This document shows positions 48,590 through 61,452 of a stretch of 64,000 nt of DNA, piece after piece. A model generated the notes under the pieces. It saw only the letters and a list, made by a program, of their open reading frames with translations, did no database searches and had not been told where the DNA came from. The stretch covers positions 38,385,348 through 38,449,347 of the forward strand of contig OZ020268.1 of the NCBI GenBank assembly GCA_963971225.1. Reading direction: 5' to 3'. The first letter of the stretch is position 1, and each line of letters starts with the position of its first letter. Origin of the DNA: Melieria omissa (taxonomy: Eukaryota > Arthropoda > Insecta > Diptera > Ulidiidae). Both the position numbers and the translations under genes were made by a program.

Positions 48590-49724
48590 ATACTATATTA
48601 TAGTTTTTAAAATGAAAATGAGTTTGGAAAACATTTACAAGCTTGGCTTCCAAACGCGTTTGTTTTCTGGTTCGCTGGGTATTGTTTGAAGCTGCTTTAG
48701 GCTTCAGTTTTAGGCTACATTTTGTAAGATTTTGCATGAGTATTCACTGCCTAATCACATTCGATTCAACCGATTATGAGTTATTTCAATTGATTGCATT
48801 AAATCAATGAATTGAATTATTGAAATGGTTGGTTGCCTGAGTATCTGCTACCCCAGCTAAGTAGAACAACTAGCACATAAAGTGCCGTTTTGGTACCAGA
48901 ACCTCATTTTGTTTTGGCATTCGCTGGCATTTTATATTCACTTTGTGATATCCTGAAAGTCTAGACGCTTCCTTTATACTTAAAATGGTTTTGAGGATTT
49001 CCAAGAAGGAGTTCCGAGTGAGGGTACCCTGCTCCTTGATAGACCCTGGCCTGTACATAGAAATTGGGTCAATATTTCTCTCTGGACCTACTTCCAATAC
49101 TGCGACAATGATTGTTGAAGCATATTTGCAACGGGACTACGTGTTCGACCAATGACCTGTAGGAACCGCAGTGACATAATTAAAGTGAGTATTCAAACAT
49201 TTATTTGAGCTTACATCAATCGTCAATTAATTATTATTTTATTCGCTACCTAAATTATTTAATCTTTAAGTTTCAAATTTTTTTATTTTGAATATTTTGT
49301 CCACACAGATTGTGAGTCATTGATTCTAGAACAGAGTTCTCTGAGCTTACGAAGGTGGAAGAAAAGTTCCTGAATTGAACTTGAAATGGTATAAGCAGAT
49401 ATATCTTTTGATTTCCATTCTGTCTTCCATGCATAAAATTTTTAAGGTAAAATGCTCTGTTTATATAGATTTACCAGCTTTTGTCAGTTTCTTAATCATT
49501 TCAACAATTGTAACCACAATGTGGTTAATATTTTTTTAAAATTCAGAAACCCACTACTTAACTCTTTAATATACTGGCGATAGTTTCAAGATTGCATTCA
49601 TACACTTACGTTAAGCTTTTCAAATAGAATAATCTAACACAATAGACTGTGAAACGTACTAACCGAGCAATCGATCTGAAAATTATTATTAAGCATGTCA
49701 GGAATACAAGTCCCCGGATACAGT
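48590..49724. other. Noncoding
   Basis: AT-rich DNA; a minus-strand 75-codon frame at 48870-49097 has no recognised similarity. Confidence 0.45.
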
Positions 49725-50250
49725 GGTAAATAGATATGTTTGGTGGACGCCGCCTTTAGGGCATCACTTAAGCCATGTGGCTTATTGTGTCCCCACTAGT
49801 GAGGAGACTTCGCCTATATATTTCCCGTAGATAAGAGCCACTTGGTAGATTTTTTTTATCAATACGTCTTGCAGGCTTCTCTAGGTTTGCTCGGCAGCTA
49901 AGCTAAGGCAGCTGTCCCGAGAATTCCTAAGCACGTTCTTGCAAGCGCCATCTAATCGTAGTGAAGATGCCCAACGATTTCCTTGTAATCTTCGTTCCTG
50001 AAGCTTCTGCAGAAGTCATTGTGCTGAAGACCAAATCTTTCAGCGTGTTTGACCACAGAGCAGTGTCCAGTTATATGAAGAGTTTGTTTAATGAAATAAA
50101 TTATAGATACAGTAAAAATTTGGACCGGCTGACACCAAGACTGGCATTGCATCCAAGCTTTGCACAAGACAATTTTTTCATAGCATGCACCGTTTTTTTT
50201 TTTTTGTTTCCAAAAACATATTAAAACATATCCGACTATTCGAAACCCCA
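49725..50250 (-). mobile_element. LINE C-terminal fragment
   Basis: Minus strand: LHITGHCSVVKHAERFGLQH then NDFCRSFRNEDYKEIVGHL, then ALARTCLGILGTAAL and a tail similar to 39340-39560. This is the post-RNase H region with its Cys/His motif. One Cys of the motif is replaced by Phe. Confidence 0.75.
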
Positions 50251-50972
50251 AGTCTTACGACTTTAGTTGAATTCTTCTTTGGATTTTTCTCACTGCACTG
50301 AATGCCAACGTAAATAGGACATCAGAGTGCTGCTTCAAGGAGAAATGCGGCAGTAAAATATTGTGCGCTCATTCTTGGCAATTTAAGTGGAATCCTTAGA
50401 ATAATGAGAAGCATCACATCAGCAATGGAAGCGGCAACGCAACGTGAAGACGCCAAACGAATAAAAAAGGCAATACAGAAAATTCCAATACAAGAATAAG
50501 CAATAAAATGCCAACACTGCGTCGAGTAGATGAACAGCAGCGGCAGCAACAACTCCGACAGCCCGCAACAGCGCCCAAGTAGCAGTAAATAAATTTGCAT
50601 TCAATAGCGAGCGAATTTCAAACAGAATGAAATTTCTTGCCTGAAACTGGCAAAAGGATAGAATAATAATGTGCGAATTGAACAGGGGATGCTGCTGCGT
50701 GTATGAATGCGTGTGTATGTGTGTGTATATGTGTGTGTTGGTGTATGACAGTGAGTATTCATTGTGCGCTTATTTGAACGTTCGCCTGGCCTGGCTGACA
50801 GACTGGCTTTTGCCGCGCGCTGGTTGAATGAAGTATGCAAAGTTGGGCGTGTGAACATGTGGCTGTCTCAGAAAAATAATGCACTCCACTTGCGCCAAGT
50901 GGTATGTGTGCGCCTCTGTGTGCGTGTGTGTGTTCAGTACATTTTTAGCGCAAACTTCAAGTGCGAAAAGAA
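50251..50972. other. Noncoding left flank of the 1,021-bp element cluster
   Basis: Less AT-rich, with a (TG)n-rich run at about 50710-50745. No gene recognised. Confidence 0.45.
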
Positions 50973-51993
50973 CCCTACAAGGAGACTACCGGTCATATGA
51001 CTAGTTATATAACCGGTATACATAACCAACATATCGGTTATATTTCTAGTCAGATTTGTTCTAGCAGTGTGAAAAATCTGACTAGTCCTTTTGTGTACGT
51101 GTGACTTGATTTTGTGTCCGTGTGATTTGATATCACCTTCTAACGCATGCACTCTGAAACCTTGGCAAACGTACAGCTGTCTCGCTTACTCACATGGAGT
51201 CTCGCATGTACCATTCAGTTACGTCTAACCGACAAACCGGTCAGACCTATCTGGTAGGCATAACGTATGAATCGGTATGTCTACCGTAACAATCAGTTAC
51301 GTCTAACCGACAAACCGGTCATACCTATCTGGTAGACATAACGTACGATTCGGTATGTCTACCAGATAGGTCTAACCGGTTTGTCGGTTAGATGTACCTG
51401 ATAGTCATTACGTAAATATACATTAAAACTATTTGGACGATTAGTTTAAAAAAATGTATTTGGCTATCATAAAAAAGAAATACAAAGAGGAAAAGCGAGA
51501 AAGACACACAAAAAAAACACAACATTTCTTCCGGCGCCTTTGGTTTTAGCCTCCAGGGTTCTTTTGTTGAATTATCCATATCCATGCTTCGGAAAAGATC
51601 TATATAGAACAATCATGAAATAATAATTAAATTTAATGTTATTTTTTAGTCAAGTAAATATTTTATTACCTTCAAAACGTTCCACAAAAATAAATTCGTC
51701 AGCGGACGCTTGCCTGACGTACCAGTTGAAGTCTTCGCGTGAACTACGACATTTTGGGCATAAAATCAAGTGGCACGCCACGTTTATATCGTTATCTCAC
51801 TCTTTCATACAGAGAATATGGAAGGTACTAATGCAAATATATTCTTTCATTCCCACTTACTGGAAAAAATCCCAAAATGTGAAATGCAGATTTGTATGTG
51901 TTAGTGAGATTTGGGAAATTTTTATGCATGTGTTAGTTTTTAGACAAATTTTGAACTTTTTTCTGGAGTTTCGGTTAGGCATTCCTTGTAGGG
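50973..51993 (-). mobile_element. 1,021-bp TIR element, copy A (inverted)
   Basis: It starts CCCTACAAGGAGACTACC and ends ATTCCTTGTAGGG, so the first 11 bases (CCCTACAAGGA) are inverted at the other end. It is the reverse complement of copies B and C with a few substitutions over its whole length. AA flanks each side, which is TT in the element's own orientation. No transposase was recognised, so it is probably non-autonomous. Orientation is relative to copies B and C, called plus here. Confidence 0.9.
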
Positions 51994-52036
51994 AATTTCA
52001 CACTTATACACACTTCATTGTGTGCGTCGCTGCCTT
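51994..52036. other. 43-bp spacer between inverted copies A and B
   Basis: Begins AATTTCACACTTATACAC and ends GTCGCTGCCTT. It would form the loop of the A/B hairpin. Confidence 0.9.
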
Positions 52037-53057
52037 CCCTACAAGGAATGCCTAACCGAAACTCCAGAAAAAAGTTCAAAATTTGTCTAAAAACTAACAC
52101 ATGCATAAAAATTTCCCAAATCTCACTAACACATTCAAATCTGCATTTCACATTTTGGGATTTTTTCCAGTAAGTGGGAATGAAAGAATATATTTGCATT
52201 AGTACCTTCCATATTCTCTGTATGAAAGAGTGAGATAACGATATAAACGTGGCGTGCCACTTGATTTTATGCCCAAAATGTCGTAGTTCACGCGAAGACT
52301 TCAACTGGTACGTCAGGCAAGCGTCCGCGGACGAATTTATTTTTGTGGAACGTTTTGAAGGTAATAAAATATTTACTTGACTAAAAAATAACATTAAATT
52401 GGATTATTATTTCATGATTGTTCTATATAGATCTTTTCCGAAGCATGGATATGGATAATTCAACAAAAGAACCCTGGAGGCTAAAACCAAAGGCGCCGGA
52501 AGAAATGTTGTGTTTTTTTTGTGTGTCTTTCTCGCTTTTCCTCTTTGTATTTCTTTTTTATGATAGCCAAATACATTTTTTTAAACTAATCGTCCAAATA
52601 GTTTTAATGTATATTTACGTAATGACTATCAGGTACATCTAACCGACAAACCGGTTAGACCTATCTGGTAGACATACCGAATCGTACGTTATGTCTACCA
52701 GATAGGTATGACCGGTTTGTCGGTTAGACGTAACTGATTGTTACGGTAGACATACCGATTCATACGTTATGCCTACCAGATAGGTCTGACCGGTTTGTCG
52801 GTTAGACGTAACTGAATGGTACATGCGAGACTCCATGTGAGTAAGCGAGGCAGCTGTACGTTTGCCAAGGTTTCAGAGTGCATGCGTTAGAAGGTGATAT
52901 CAAATCACACGGACACAAAATCAAGTCACACGTACACAAAAGGACTAGTCAGATTTTTCACACTGCTAGAACAAATCTGACTAGAAATATAACCGATATG
53001 TTGGTTATGTATACCGGTTATATAACTAGTCATATGACCGGTAGTCTCCTTGTAGGG
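52037..53057 (+). mobile_element. 1,021-bp TIR element, copy B
   Basis: It starts CCCTACAAGGAATGCC and ends TCTCCTTGTAGGG. TT precedes and follows it. A putative remnant of a spliced gene lies at 52234-52360 and 52431-52642 (intron GTAATA...TATATAG, 70 bp), giving FIFVERFED-LFRSMDMDN. Repeated ACCGACAAACCGGT motifs in both orientations occupy the last third. Confidence 0.9.
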
Positions 53058-53059
53058 TT

Positions 53060-54080
53060 CCCTACAAGGAATGCCTAACCGAAACTCCAGAAAAAAGTTC
53101 AAAATTTGTCTAAAAACTAACACATGCATAAAAATTTCCCAAATCTCACTAACACATTCAAATCTGCATTTCACATTTTGGGATTTTTTCCAGTAAGTGG
53201 GAATGAAAGAATATATTTGCATTAGTACCTTCCATATTCTCTTTATGAAAGAGTGAGATAACGATATAAACGTGGCGTGCCACTTGATTTTATGCCCAAA
53301 ATGTCGTAGTTCACGCGAAGACTTCAACTGGTACGTCAGGCAAGCGTCCGCTGACGAATTTATTTTTGTGGAACGTTTTGAAGGTAATAAAATATTTACT
53401 TGACTAAAAAATAACATTAAATTGGATTATTATTTCATGATTGTTCTATATAGATCTTTTCCGAAGCATGGATATGGATAATTCAACAAAAGAACCCTGG
53501 AGGCTAAAACCAAAGGCGCCGGAAGAAATGTTGTGTTTTTTTTGTGTGTCTTTCTCGCTTTTCCTCTTTGTATTTCTTTTTTATGATAGCCAAATACATT
53601 TTTTTAAACTAATCGTCCAAATAGTTTTAATGTATATTTACGTAATGACTATCAGGTACATCTAACCGACAAACCGGTTAGACCTATCTGGTAGACATAC
53701 CGAATCGTACGTTATGTCTACCAGATAGGTATGACCGGTTTGTCGGTTAGACGTAACTGATTGTTACGGTAGACATACCGATTCATACGTTATGCCTACC
53801 AGATAGGTCTGACCGGTTTGTCGGTTAGACGTAACTGAATGGTACATGCGAGACTCCATGTGAGTAAGCGAGGCAGCTGTACGTTTGCCAAGGTTTCAGA
53901 GTGCATGCGTTAGAAGGTGATATCAAATCACACGGACACAAAATCAAGTCACACGTACACAAAAGGACTAGTCAGATTTTTCATACTGCTAGAACAAATC
54001 TGACTAGAAATATAACCGATATGTTGGTTATGTATACCGGTTATATAACTAGTCATATCACCGGTAGTCTCCTTGTAGGG
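53060..54080 (+). mobile_element. 1,021-bp TIR element, copy C
   Basis: Direct repeat of copy B, separated from it only by TT at 53058-53059, and followed by TT at 54081-54082. Same length to the base. The 74-codon frame at 53441-53665 is identical to its counterparts in A and B. A few substitutions distinguish it from B. Confidence 0.9.
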
Positions 54081-54082
54081 TT

Positions 54083-56254
54083 GCAGACATGTTTGTCTGT
54101 GTGTGTGGTTCTACTATGTACTTCATATAATATTTATTCGCCATTGCCATGTGCTGCCCCCACTTTCCTCTCTTCCTCTCTGGCAGCATTAATTTTGAAT
54201 GGCAAATATGCCGGCGCATAATTCATTCGTGCCATCAAGTAAACGCTGCTAAATTATTCACATTACATAAAATGTCAGAACTTGGCAGTTTGCAACTTTG
54301 ACACAGTGATAAAGGTTCGACGGCGTCTCGCCACATGCGCATCTCGCCACATGCGCTGCCATTTTTTTTTAATGGAAATAAGTATGTACCACAAAACACC
54401 TCCTGCAAAATTCCTAATACGAGCGTGCAAACTTTTCATTTTTCTCTCGCTCTTCTCAATGTCAAACATTTTTAATATCATTCCATCATTGCAGTCAACA
54501 ACACATGTCGGTCGGCATTTTGCACATTGCTGCAAATTATGACTTATTGTTGGCGCATGCCACTCTCAACTTTTGCACTCGCCCCCACTGACCCGGCAAT
54601 GTGCGACAGTCGAGTTGGGCTTTAAGGCAAAGCAGCAGCCGTGCTGAAGTGAATGACTGCCACACAGGGTCCGTATTACGCTCGTACATCGTACATTGTT
54701 GTTGTTCACATTTGCTGCTTTTTTTTTTTGGTTTTGTTTGATTTTTTGTTCCATGCAAAATGAAATAAAAACTATACAATCTTGCTGCATGTTGGCTGCT
54801 GCTTTGTGTGAGAAATGTAAGCATACTTTTGGGGGCAGCCCTGCAGCCGAAGTCGTAAGTGCATTTGTAGCGAAATGACTCGCTGGGGAAAAATCAATGC
54901 AGCTGGAGCCAAAGTGTGAGTTTTACTTTGTTGTTGCAAATTGCCGGCAGCGCTGTAATAAAAGCTCAAGCGACCCATTGCTCGGCGTGTATTGTGTGCG
55001 GCAAGTGAAATCATGCAGTATCGAGGCGAATATTTCTTGGAATTCTGCTGGTCGATAAGGTTAGGTTTTGTTGTTTGGCTCACAAATTGCTTTAATGGAC
55101 AAAATGCATTTAAATCAATGTTGGTAAAGGCTATTTGATGTAATGTATACACTTTAATATATTAAATCATAACTAAATGTAAAGTACCTTAAAATGTGTA
55201 TAAAGATAAAGGAGAAGCTTTAACAACGATTTTTTTATTCACTTTATCAAAACAAGTCTGAAACATACATTTTAAGTAAAGATTATTGACAATTCAGTGA
55301 TTCACAACTCACAATTCTGCATGCGTCGTTAAAATAAAAATTTGCTTTGATCATTACACCGTGCGACAACAAATTTTACACACGAAAAAATCGATAGATA
55401 GAAAATGTAGTAAAACTGCGCTTTTAGTTTTTCTCTTTGACGTCAGAATTTTGTTTTTTAAGGATTTTGAAATTTCAAGGACCTGTGTATTTCAAAAAAT
55501 TATTCAAAAATTAAACACACTGCAGAATAACAATCAATCAATTGTATCAAATGAAAGAGAGAAATCCTTAGAATCTTAGAAAATGTAATGTTTTAGTACA
55601 AAAGGACGATGAGGTATTGAAAATGTCCTTTTAAAACTTTATCCTTGAATATCCTTGGAAATTTGCAATCATTTTTTTGCAAAAAATAAATCTTAAAGAC
55701 AAATATGTACGTCCTTCTAACTTTATTATGTAAAGATATACAAAATTTTATACTTTAATACAAACAACATATCTACTGTTGCCTTTGAGTGACTGACAAC
55801 ACGAGCTTTCCGAGCGTCTCCGCGAACTGAAACTTTATTCAAATGTATTTTTTCCATTTTCAATGCCGAACCATGTCTAAGAACCTTCTATGTGGTTTTT
55901 ATTTGTAAAAAATGGCAAGCAATTTTAAATGACACCTCTTACCGCGTTCTATAGGTGCGATCGGGTTACATTAGATTGTGTTAGAAAGATACGATTTTGT
56001 ACACAAAAAACTTTTCAGACAGTTTTGTAATTAAGTGAGGATAGGTTATGGTGGCTGTCTCTGTAAGAAATACATTCGAAGGCCATGGCCGAAGGGCTTT
56101 CAGCTTAACGGTGAATCTGAACGATAGTTGAAAGTTGGCAGTTTTTATTCTTCAGTTGAGGATTTTGCTAAGAATGCACCCATGCGTTTCATAAAAATTC
56201 TCTTCTACTTCATGGAAAGCCAAGGCACTTCCCGCTGAACCAGCTTTGTAGTTG
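54083..56254. other. Noncoding
   Basis: A less AT-rich island at 54270-54980, then AT-rich DNA. No recognisable protein. Confidence 0.45.
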
Positions 56255-56284
56255 CTTTTGACTAAATTTTATTTAAGTGAGCCT

Positions 56285-57375
56285 CAAAGATGGACCCCAG
56301 CAAAGATAAAATACGCCATATTTGACAGATTTCCTTCGATAAACACGAAAACGAAGCGTTTACGGTCCTAATACTGTAACAACCAATAATGTCCAATCTT
56401 AGCTTCGTCGACTCCGTTCCAGTAATGGTTAAAGATGCACCCCGTTCTGCGCGGCCAATTGTCGAAAACGTCAATAAAATTATGTAAATCGTCGAGTCCA
56501 ACCAACATGTGAGCAATTTTTCGACAGCCCAACAGCTAAACATTGCACAAAAACCTCATGGACTGAAGTTCCATCAACCGATCGCTGCTGAATCGCAACA
56601 AAATCGACCCATTTTAGAAGTGGATGGTGACTTTTGAAGAAAACTGATCCCTTACGACAACGTCAAGCGAAAACAGTTGTTGTCGAATGACGGTAGCCGG
56701 CCAAGCCAAGTTTGGCTGTTTAGAAGTTTTTGCTACTTCTTGTTGGGATTGGCAGGAAAACATATACGATAAGCCAAACTTCTTTATCATCAAACTGTGA
56801 ATTCGAGCCTGCACTGTCAACAATTGGACTGTCTGTGGAAAGCAATCGCCCAGAAGAAGCCAGATTTGGGTAATAGGAGAGAAACTGTGTTCCATCCGAA
56901 GAACGTTGGGTCACACACATTGCTCCGAGATTTTAGTAAGGAGTTTCTTATGTATCCACCTTAATGTTCGGACCTGGCACCAACTGATTGTCCCCTACAG
57001 TCGTGTCTGGATATAGTGAACTAATTATTGCAAGGCCTGTTCACAGTATTGAGGTTGTTCACTATGTCAAGGTTAACATTTTTGTTCAAAAACTCGTTTT
57101 ATTTGCTCAAAATAAATTTTTTTTTTTGCTTGAAATTGCTTTCAAAATTTATTTCAATATTTAGAGGTTTCATGTCAAAATTTGGGTGTTCACTATATCG
57201 AGGTGTTCACTATATAGGGTGTTCACTATACCCAGACACGACTGTATTTCTAACTATGGCGAATGATCTTGCTGGCAAAAAATTTACCTCAAGAAAAGCT
57301 TGGGAAAACCGACTGTCCCAGTTGTTTACCCATCCAGACGAAAGAAACATAATGGAATTACCTTCGGAATTCTAA
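56285..57375 (+). mobile_element. Decayed mariner, interrupted by a MITE
   Basis: Starting MDPSKDKIRHI and continuing QISFDKHENEAF, VKDAPRSARPIVENVNKIM and HVSNFSTAQQLNIAQK, this matches the N-terminus of mariner transposases. After frame breaks, VNNWTVCGKQSP and later MANDLAGKKFTSRKAWENRL represent the C-terminal half. A 247-bp MITE sits at 56998-57244. It has stops and shifts and lost catalytic residues. Confidence 0.85.
56998..57244. mobile_element. 247-bp MITE, pogo/Tigger-like, nested in mariner
   Basis: The ends CAGTCGTGTCTGGATATAG and, on the other strand, CAGTCGTGTCTGGGTATAG differ by one base. TA flanks it (56996-56997 and 57245-57246). Inside, GTTCACTATA is repeated. CAG ends and a TA target fit pogo/Tigger-type elements. 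Confidence 0.88.
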
Positions 57376-60300
57376 ATTCTATGCTTAATTAAACCTTAAA
57401 CAGCATACAAAAATAACCTCTTATCAGCAAACCCATCTACAGAATTCGAAAACGTCTGATATCAAAAGACAGTTTTGGCAAATATTGATAAGTAAATATA
57501 AATATTAATGCATAACATAGTTGAAACTTTGTGTGCTTTACAAACAAATTTGTGTACTAAAAACCAATGCAATCATATTGCGCTGCCCACATGTTAATGC
57601 TAAAAATAAACACCGCATCTGTTTTTTATAGCCCTGGACCGCACTTGTCTCCGGTTCACTAATTTAAAACAAACTTAAAGGCGAACACAGCCGAGCGTAG
57701 GCGGACCGCATTTCTTAAGGCAGCCGGCAATAATAAAGGTCAGCGATGTTTACACCGGCGGCTGTTTACAAGTTTTATAAATTTTAGCAAAAAATCAAAA
57801 GTGCTCCTTAAAGCCAGAGCAGCTGTTTGAAAATTTGCTCCATTTCCTGGTAGCTGACCCAATCAGCCAACTTAAGTTGTGTTGCATAAAAGCCCAGCAA
57901 ATCTTCTCAGTAACTTTGCGCACATTCAATTCCATTTTAACTGGAATATTACGCAAATTCTCACAGCAAATACTTGCTATGTACCCAAATATACACATAT
58001 AAACAAACATATTTATATGCATATTTTATGTATATACACACAAATATGTACTTTGCTTCGAGGTGTTCGTTTTGTTGTTTGTAGTGTTTTTCTTGGAAAT
58101 AATCTTAAGTCCGTGCTGCTTCAGTCAATTCCCCATACTCAATACAAATCACTTCGCACACACTCATACATACACACAACAAACACACACACTCACAAAC
58201 AATCAATACAATAAGACACAAACTCGCACACAACGAAATGGATGCTGCCAAGTTGCTGTGGCAACAAACGAAAAATAAGGACAACTCAAAGAAAACACAA
58301 CTCGAAAGCAGCAAAGCAAATAACAAGCGTCAAAAGACGGATTTGCCTTCTCCCAAGCGACGCTGCCAAGCAGCACTGCAGACAAACAAATACCGAAGCA
58401 ACTGACAGCCGATGTCAAAACTTGAAATAGCAACGGTCAACACTCTAACGAACAAAAAGAAAAACTTAAATCAGAATGTGACAGACATTTTGGGGAGAAC
58501 CTTAATTACAAAGATTTCTTTATACAAAAAAATGTTGCTACTTATAAATGCACAATTTGGCACAATGTACTTGTGTGCTGAAATATTATAGCTTTTTGCT
58601 TCAGACAATTCAAGAGTAGATCTGAATATGACGAAGTGATTAATTACCACTTATTAACATAAAAATAGACACAGCTTAGTATCTGTTGTCAGGGAGAAAA
58701 ACACTTATGAAAGCTGTAGACTGAATGAAAATAATTCAGTAAATATGAAGATTCCCTTTGACTTGGCTTGTTGTATTTATTATTTCTATAAAGAAGCTTA
58801 CAACGTTCCATAAGTTGGCATTTCTTAACAATTGTTCTCGCTAAAATTCAGCTTACAAGTGTTAGTGTGAGGGAGTTCGTAACTACTTAAGATTTTGACG
58901 CTCACCGTAAATTAAATTTGAATTTCTTGCATGAGTCAGTTTAACAAGCTAATGTTGCAATTTTATTCATTTTATTTTAACCGATTCAAGTATTGGCTCC
59001 TCGTCCGCACAATAGAAAACCAACCATAACCTAACTTTAGGCTGCACTTTGTCTTATAAGTATGTTCTTTGTTCTTTTGCTTCCCCTATCTGGATTTTCC
59101 AAGTCATTGTTACAAAAGAAGTCAATAATTTTCCTAATTCCTAAATTTTCTACAAACATTTTTAAAATAAATATTGATTTTATCTATGGAAGTATTTTGT
59201 ATACATTTTTTACTATTTCAATATATTTTAAGTCAGTATTTTAAATTTTTATAAACAGAAATTTGTAAATCAAATGAAAAAGAAAAAGTTGTGCTCAAAC
59301 TTGTTGTTTACAGCGCAAAAAAAAAATACTATAGTTGTATGATTGTAACAAAAAATATATTCTAAACAATCATGTTTTCTAAAAACTTTGCATCATGCCC
59401 AATTTTAAACTTTTAAATACAAACAAACATTTGTCTAAATCGAGGCAATAAAAAATATAAGATTGCGTTGGACAAGCAACCCTCTCTTGTTCTGAAAAAC
59501 TCACTTAAGCCCAAAAAATTTCAATTGTTGTGATACAACTTTAGGATGGCGTGACTGCCTCACTTACTGAGAATCAAAAGGAATGCAATATGAACTTTAT
59601 TCTGGACTTACAAATTTAATGACACCAAACACCTCATCGAAATGCAGCTAAGTATTTACCCCCTCCGGGGCTAGTCCTCCTGCACTCCCTTCTGGGCGTT
59701 TTCCAACAATTTTTCCTACTTCGGAACTTACGACAGTAATCATGCAAATTATAGCAAGGCATGCAAGACAGTTTCTTGATATCTCTGATTCCATTTAACT
59801 TTTAATTTCATACAAAGTTGTATTACGTTTCAATTTTTCTATGCCGTAGATTGTTTCAAAGCTATAATTCAAATATTTGTTCTTATACGTCGAAACTGCT
59901 TGAGTCCTATCTAATTACTATATCGATTAATGAATGGAATTCACATAACCTCAAATTTATTTTACTTTATTAACTGCAGAACAATGCAAGCTTAACTAGG
60001 AACTGTTCAATTTGAAGATCTCAGGAAACAATTTGAATCAAGGAAATGTAGCGTTCTGCATTGCTCCGAGTTCTATGGTAAATGCACCCAAAAGTTCCAA
60101 CTTCTGCCATAGTCATCCAATCAACTGTACATATGGCAATTGTTTCTGTGTTGTTTAACAATCCTAACTTCCTTTAACTTTTGCGAGGTTGAAAGCAACA
60201 AAAGCAATTTGGAAATCCTAATTCCTATAGTGAAATATCATAATGGCATCGCAAACCAACGATAAATCCAAAACATATTACAAGAATATATCTCAGCACA

Positions 60301-61092
60301 AGCTGACTGACCATAATTAACATGAAAATAAAAAGCAAATTCGCAACCAAACTTACAAACTTTTATTCATTCCATTTGCCGCCATTCACAAAAACTCTAT
60401 TCACATTATCGAAAAAGACATGAACGCAAAAAAGCACAAAAGTCAAGCACGAAAAAAATGAAAATACATTGCACAGAAGCACAACAAAAACTTGGAAAGT
60501 AATTTTCTCTCCTTCCCCAATCATGCATTGTGTTGTTGCTGTAGCTATTACCGTACACCAACAACACATGCGACACACAGAGCGATACTATTTTTAACGG
60601 CGACACAAGACAAACCAACAACAGTCGAATCAACCAACCACCCAACCACCCAACCGACCAACCGCCCGACCGCCCCTGCCAACGACTTTGAAAGGAAAGA
60701 GTGCGATATCAACGCCAAGTGACGGCAACAACAACGGGGCAACAGGCAAAACGTTGTCACCGCTGCCGCGACGGCTGTTAGCTGTTGGCTGCGCCGCTGC
60801 CCGACGGGCTGGCTGGTGTTGGCATTCGGAACGTACACATAATTTCAATATGGCTCGTACGTACAATGCTTTACGTTTGTACGCAACAAGGTCACTGGAA
60901 AAATCGTTAAAATAGACGAAAATCCTCTCAAGTATACACACACAGTTTTTTCTTTTGAATATTTTACGCTGCGGTCACAGCAACGCCAGCTGCAGCACAG
61001 CTTTCCTTTCTCTACCTTTTCTTCAGTCAACGCACACTTTTTTAATTACTAAAAAAAATTACTCTGCAATTTTTCAATCGAATGAGGGGCAC
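57376..61092. other. Noncoding, with less AT-rich islands
   Basis: Islands at 57640-57960 and 60480-60950; (CA)n-like DNA at 58155-58200 and a (CAAC/CCGA)n tract at 60625-60675. Nothing recognisable as protein. Confidence 0.45.
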
Positions 61093-61165
61093 TTACCAAT
61101 ATATTGCTTTGGTTTTCTGCTCAATTCCGCACATTTTCCTGCGCACACTCTGGCGTTCGATTGGA
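61093..61165 (-). other. Candidate 5' UTR exon end with strong donor
   Basis: The minus strand reads CAATATATTG/GTAAGTGCC at 61102-61085, a strong splice donor. It is 39 kb upstream of the Rab3-GEF start on the same strand. Assignment to Rab3-GEF is a guess. Confidence 0.2.
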
Positions 61166-61452
61166 TGCAAAAATAGCCACACTTACACTTAAACACTATG
61201 CAGTAGTTTTTAGTTATTAAAGCGAAACTTTTTTACAAATCAGTTCAGTTTTTCACATTGCTTGGCCACTTGCTGTGCTTCTTTCACTGCCATTAACTGC
61301 GTTTTACAAAAAATCTCTGCTGCTTACTTTTAGTATACTATATACCTCTAATAATTCAGTCTCATACAAACGTTTGAACCTATTTCTAAATGTTCCGCTC
61401 ACAGGTCTGAACCTCGCCAAGTCTCTACAGCAACTGATAAAATTTCAGGCGC

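Noticed and set aside
51636..53417. 139-163 codon frames in the 1,021-bp copies
   Set aside because: They are the same AT-rich frame repeated because the DNA is repeated, and they run across element boundaries into different flanks. I do not count them as genes.
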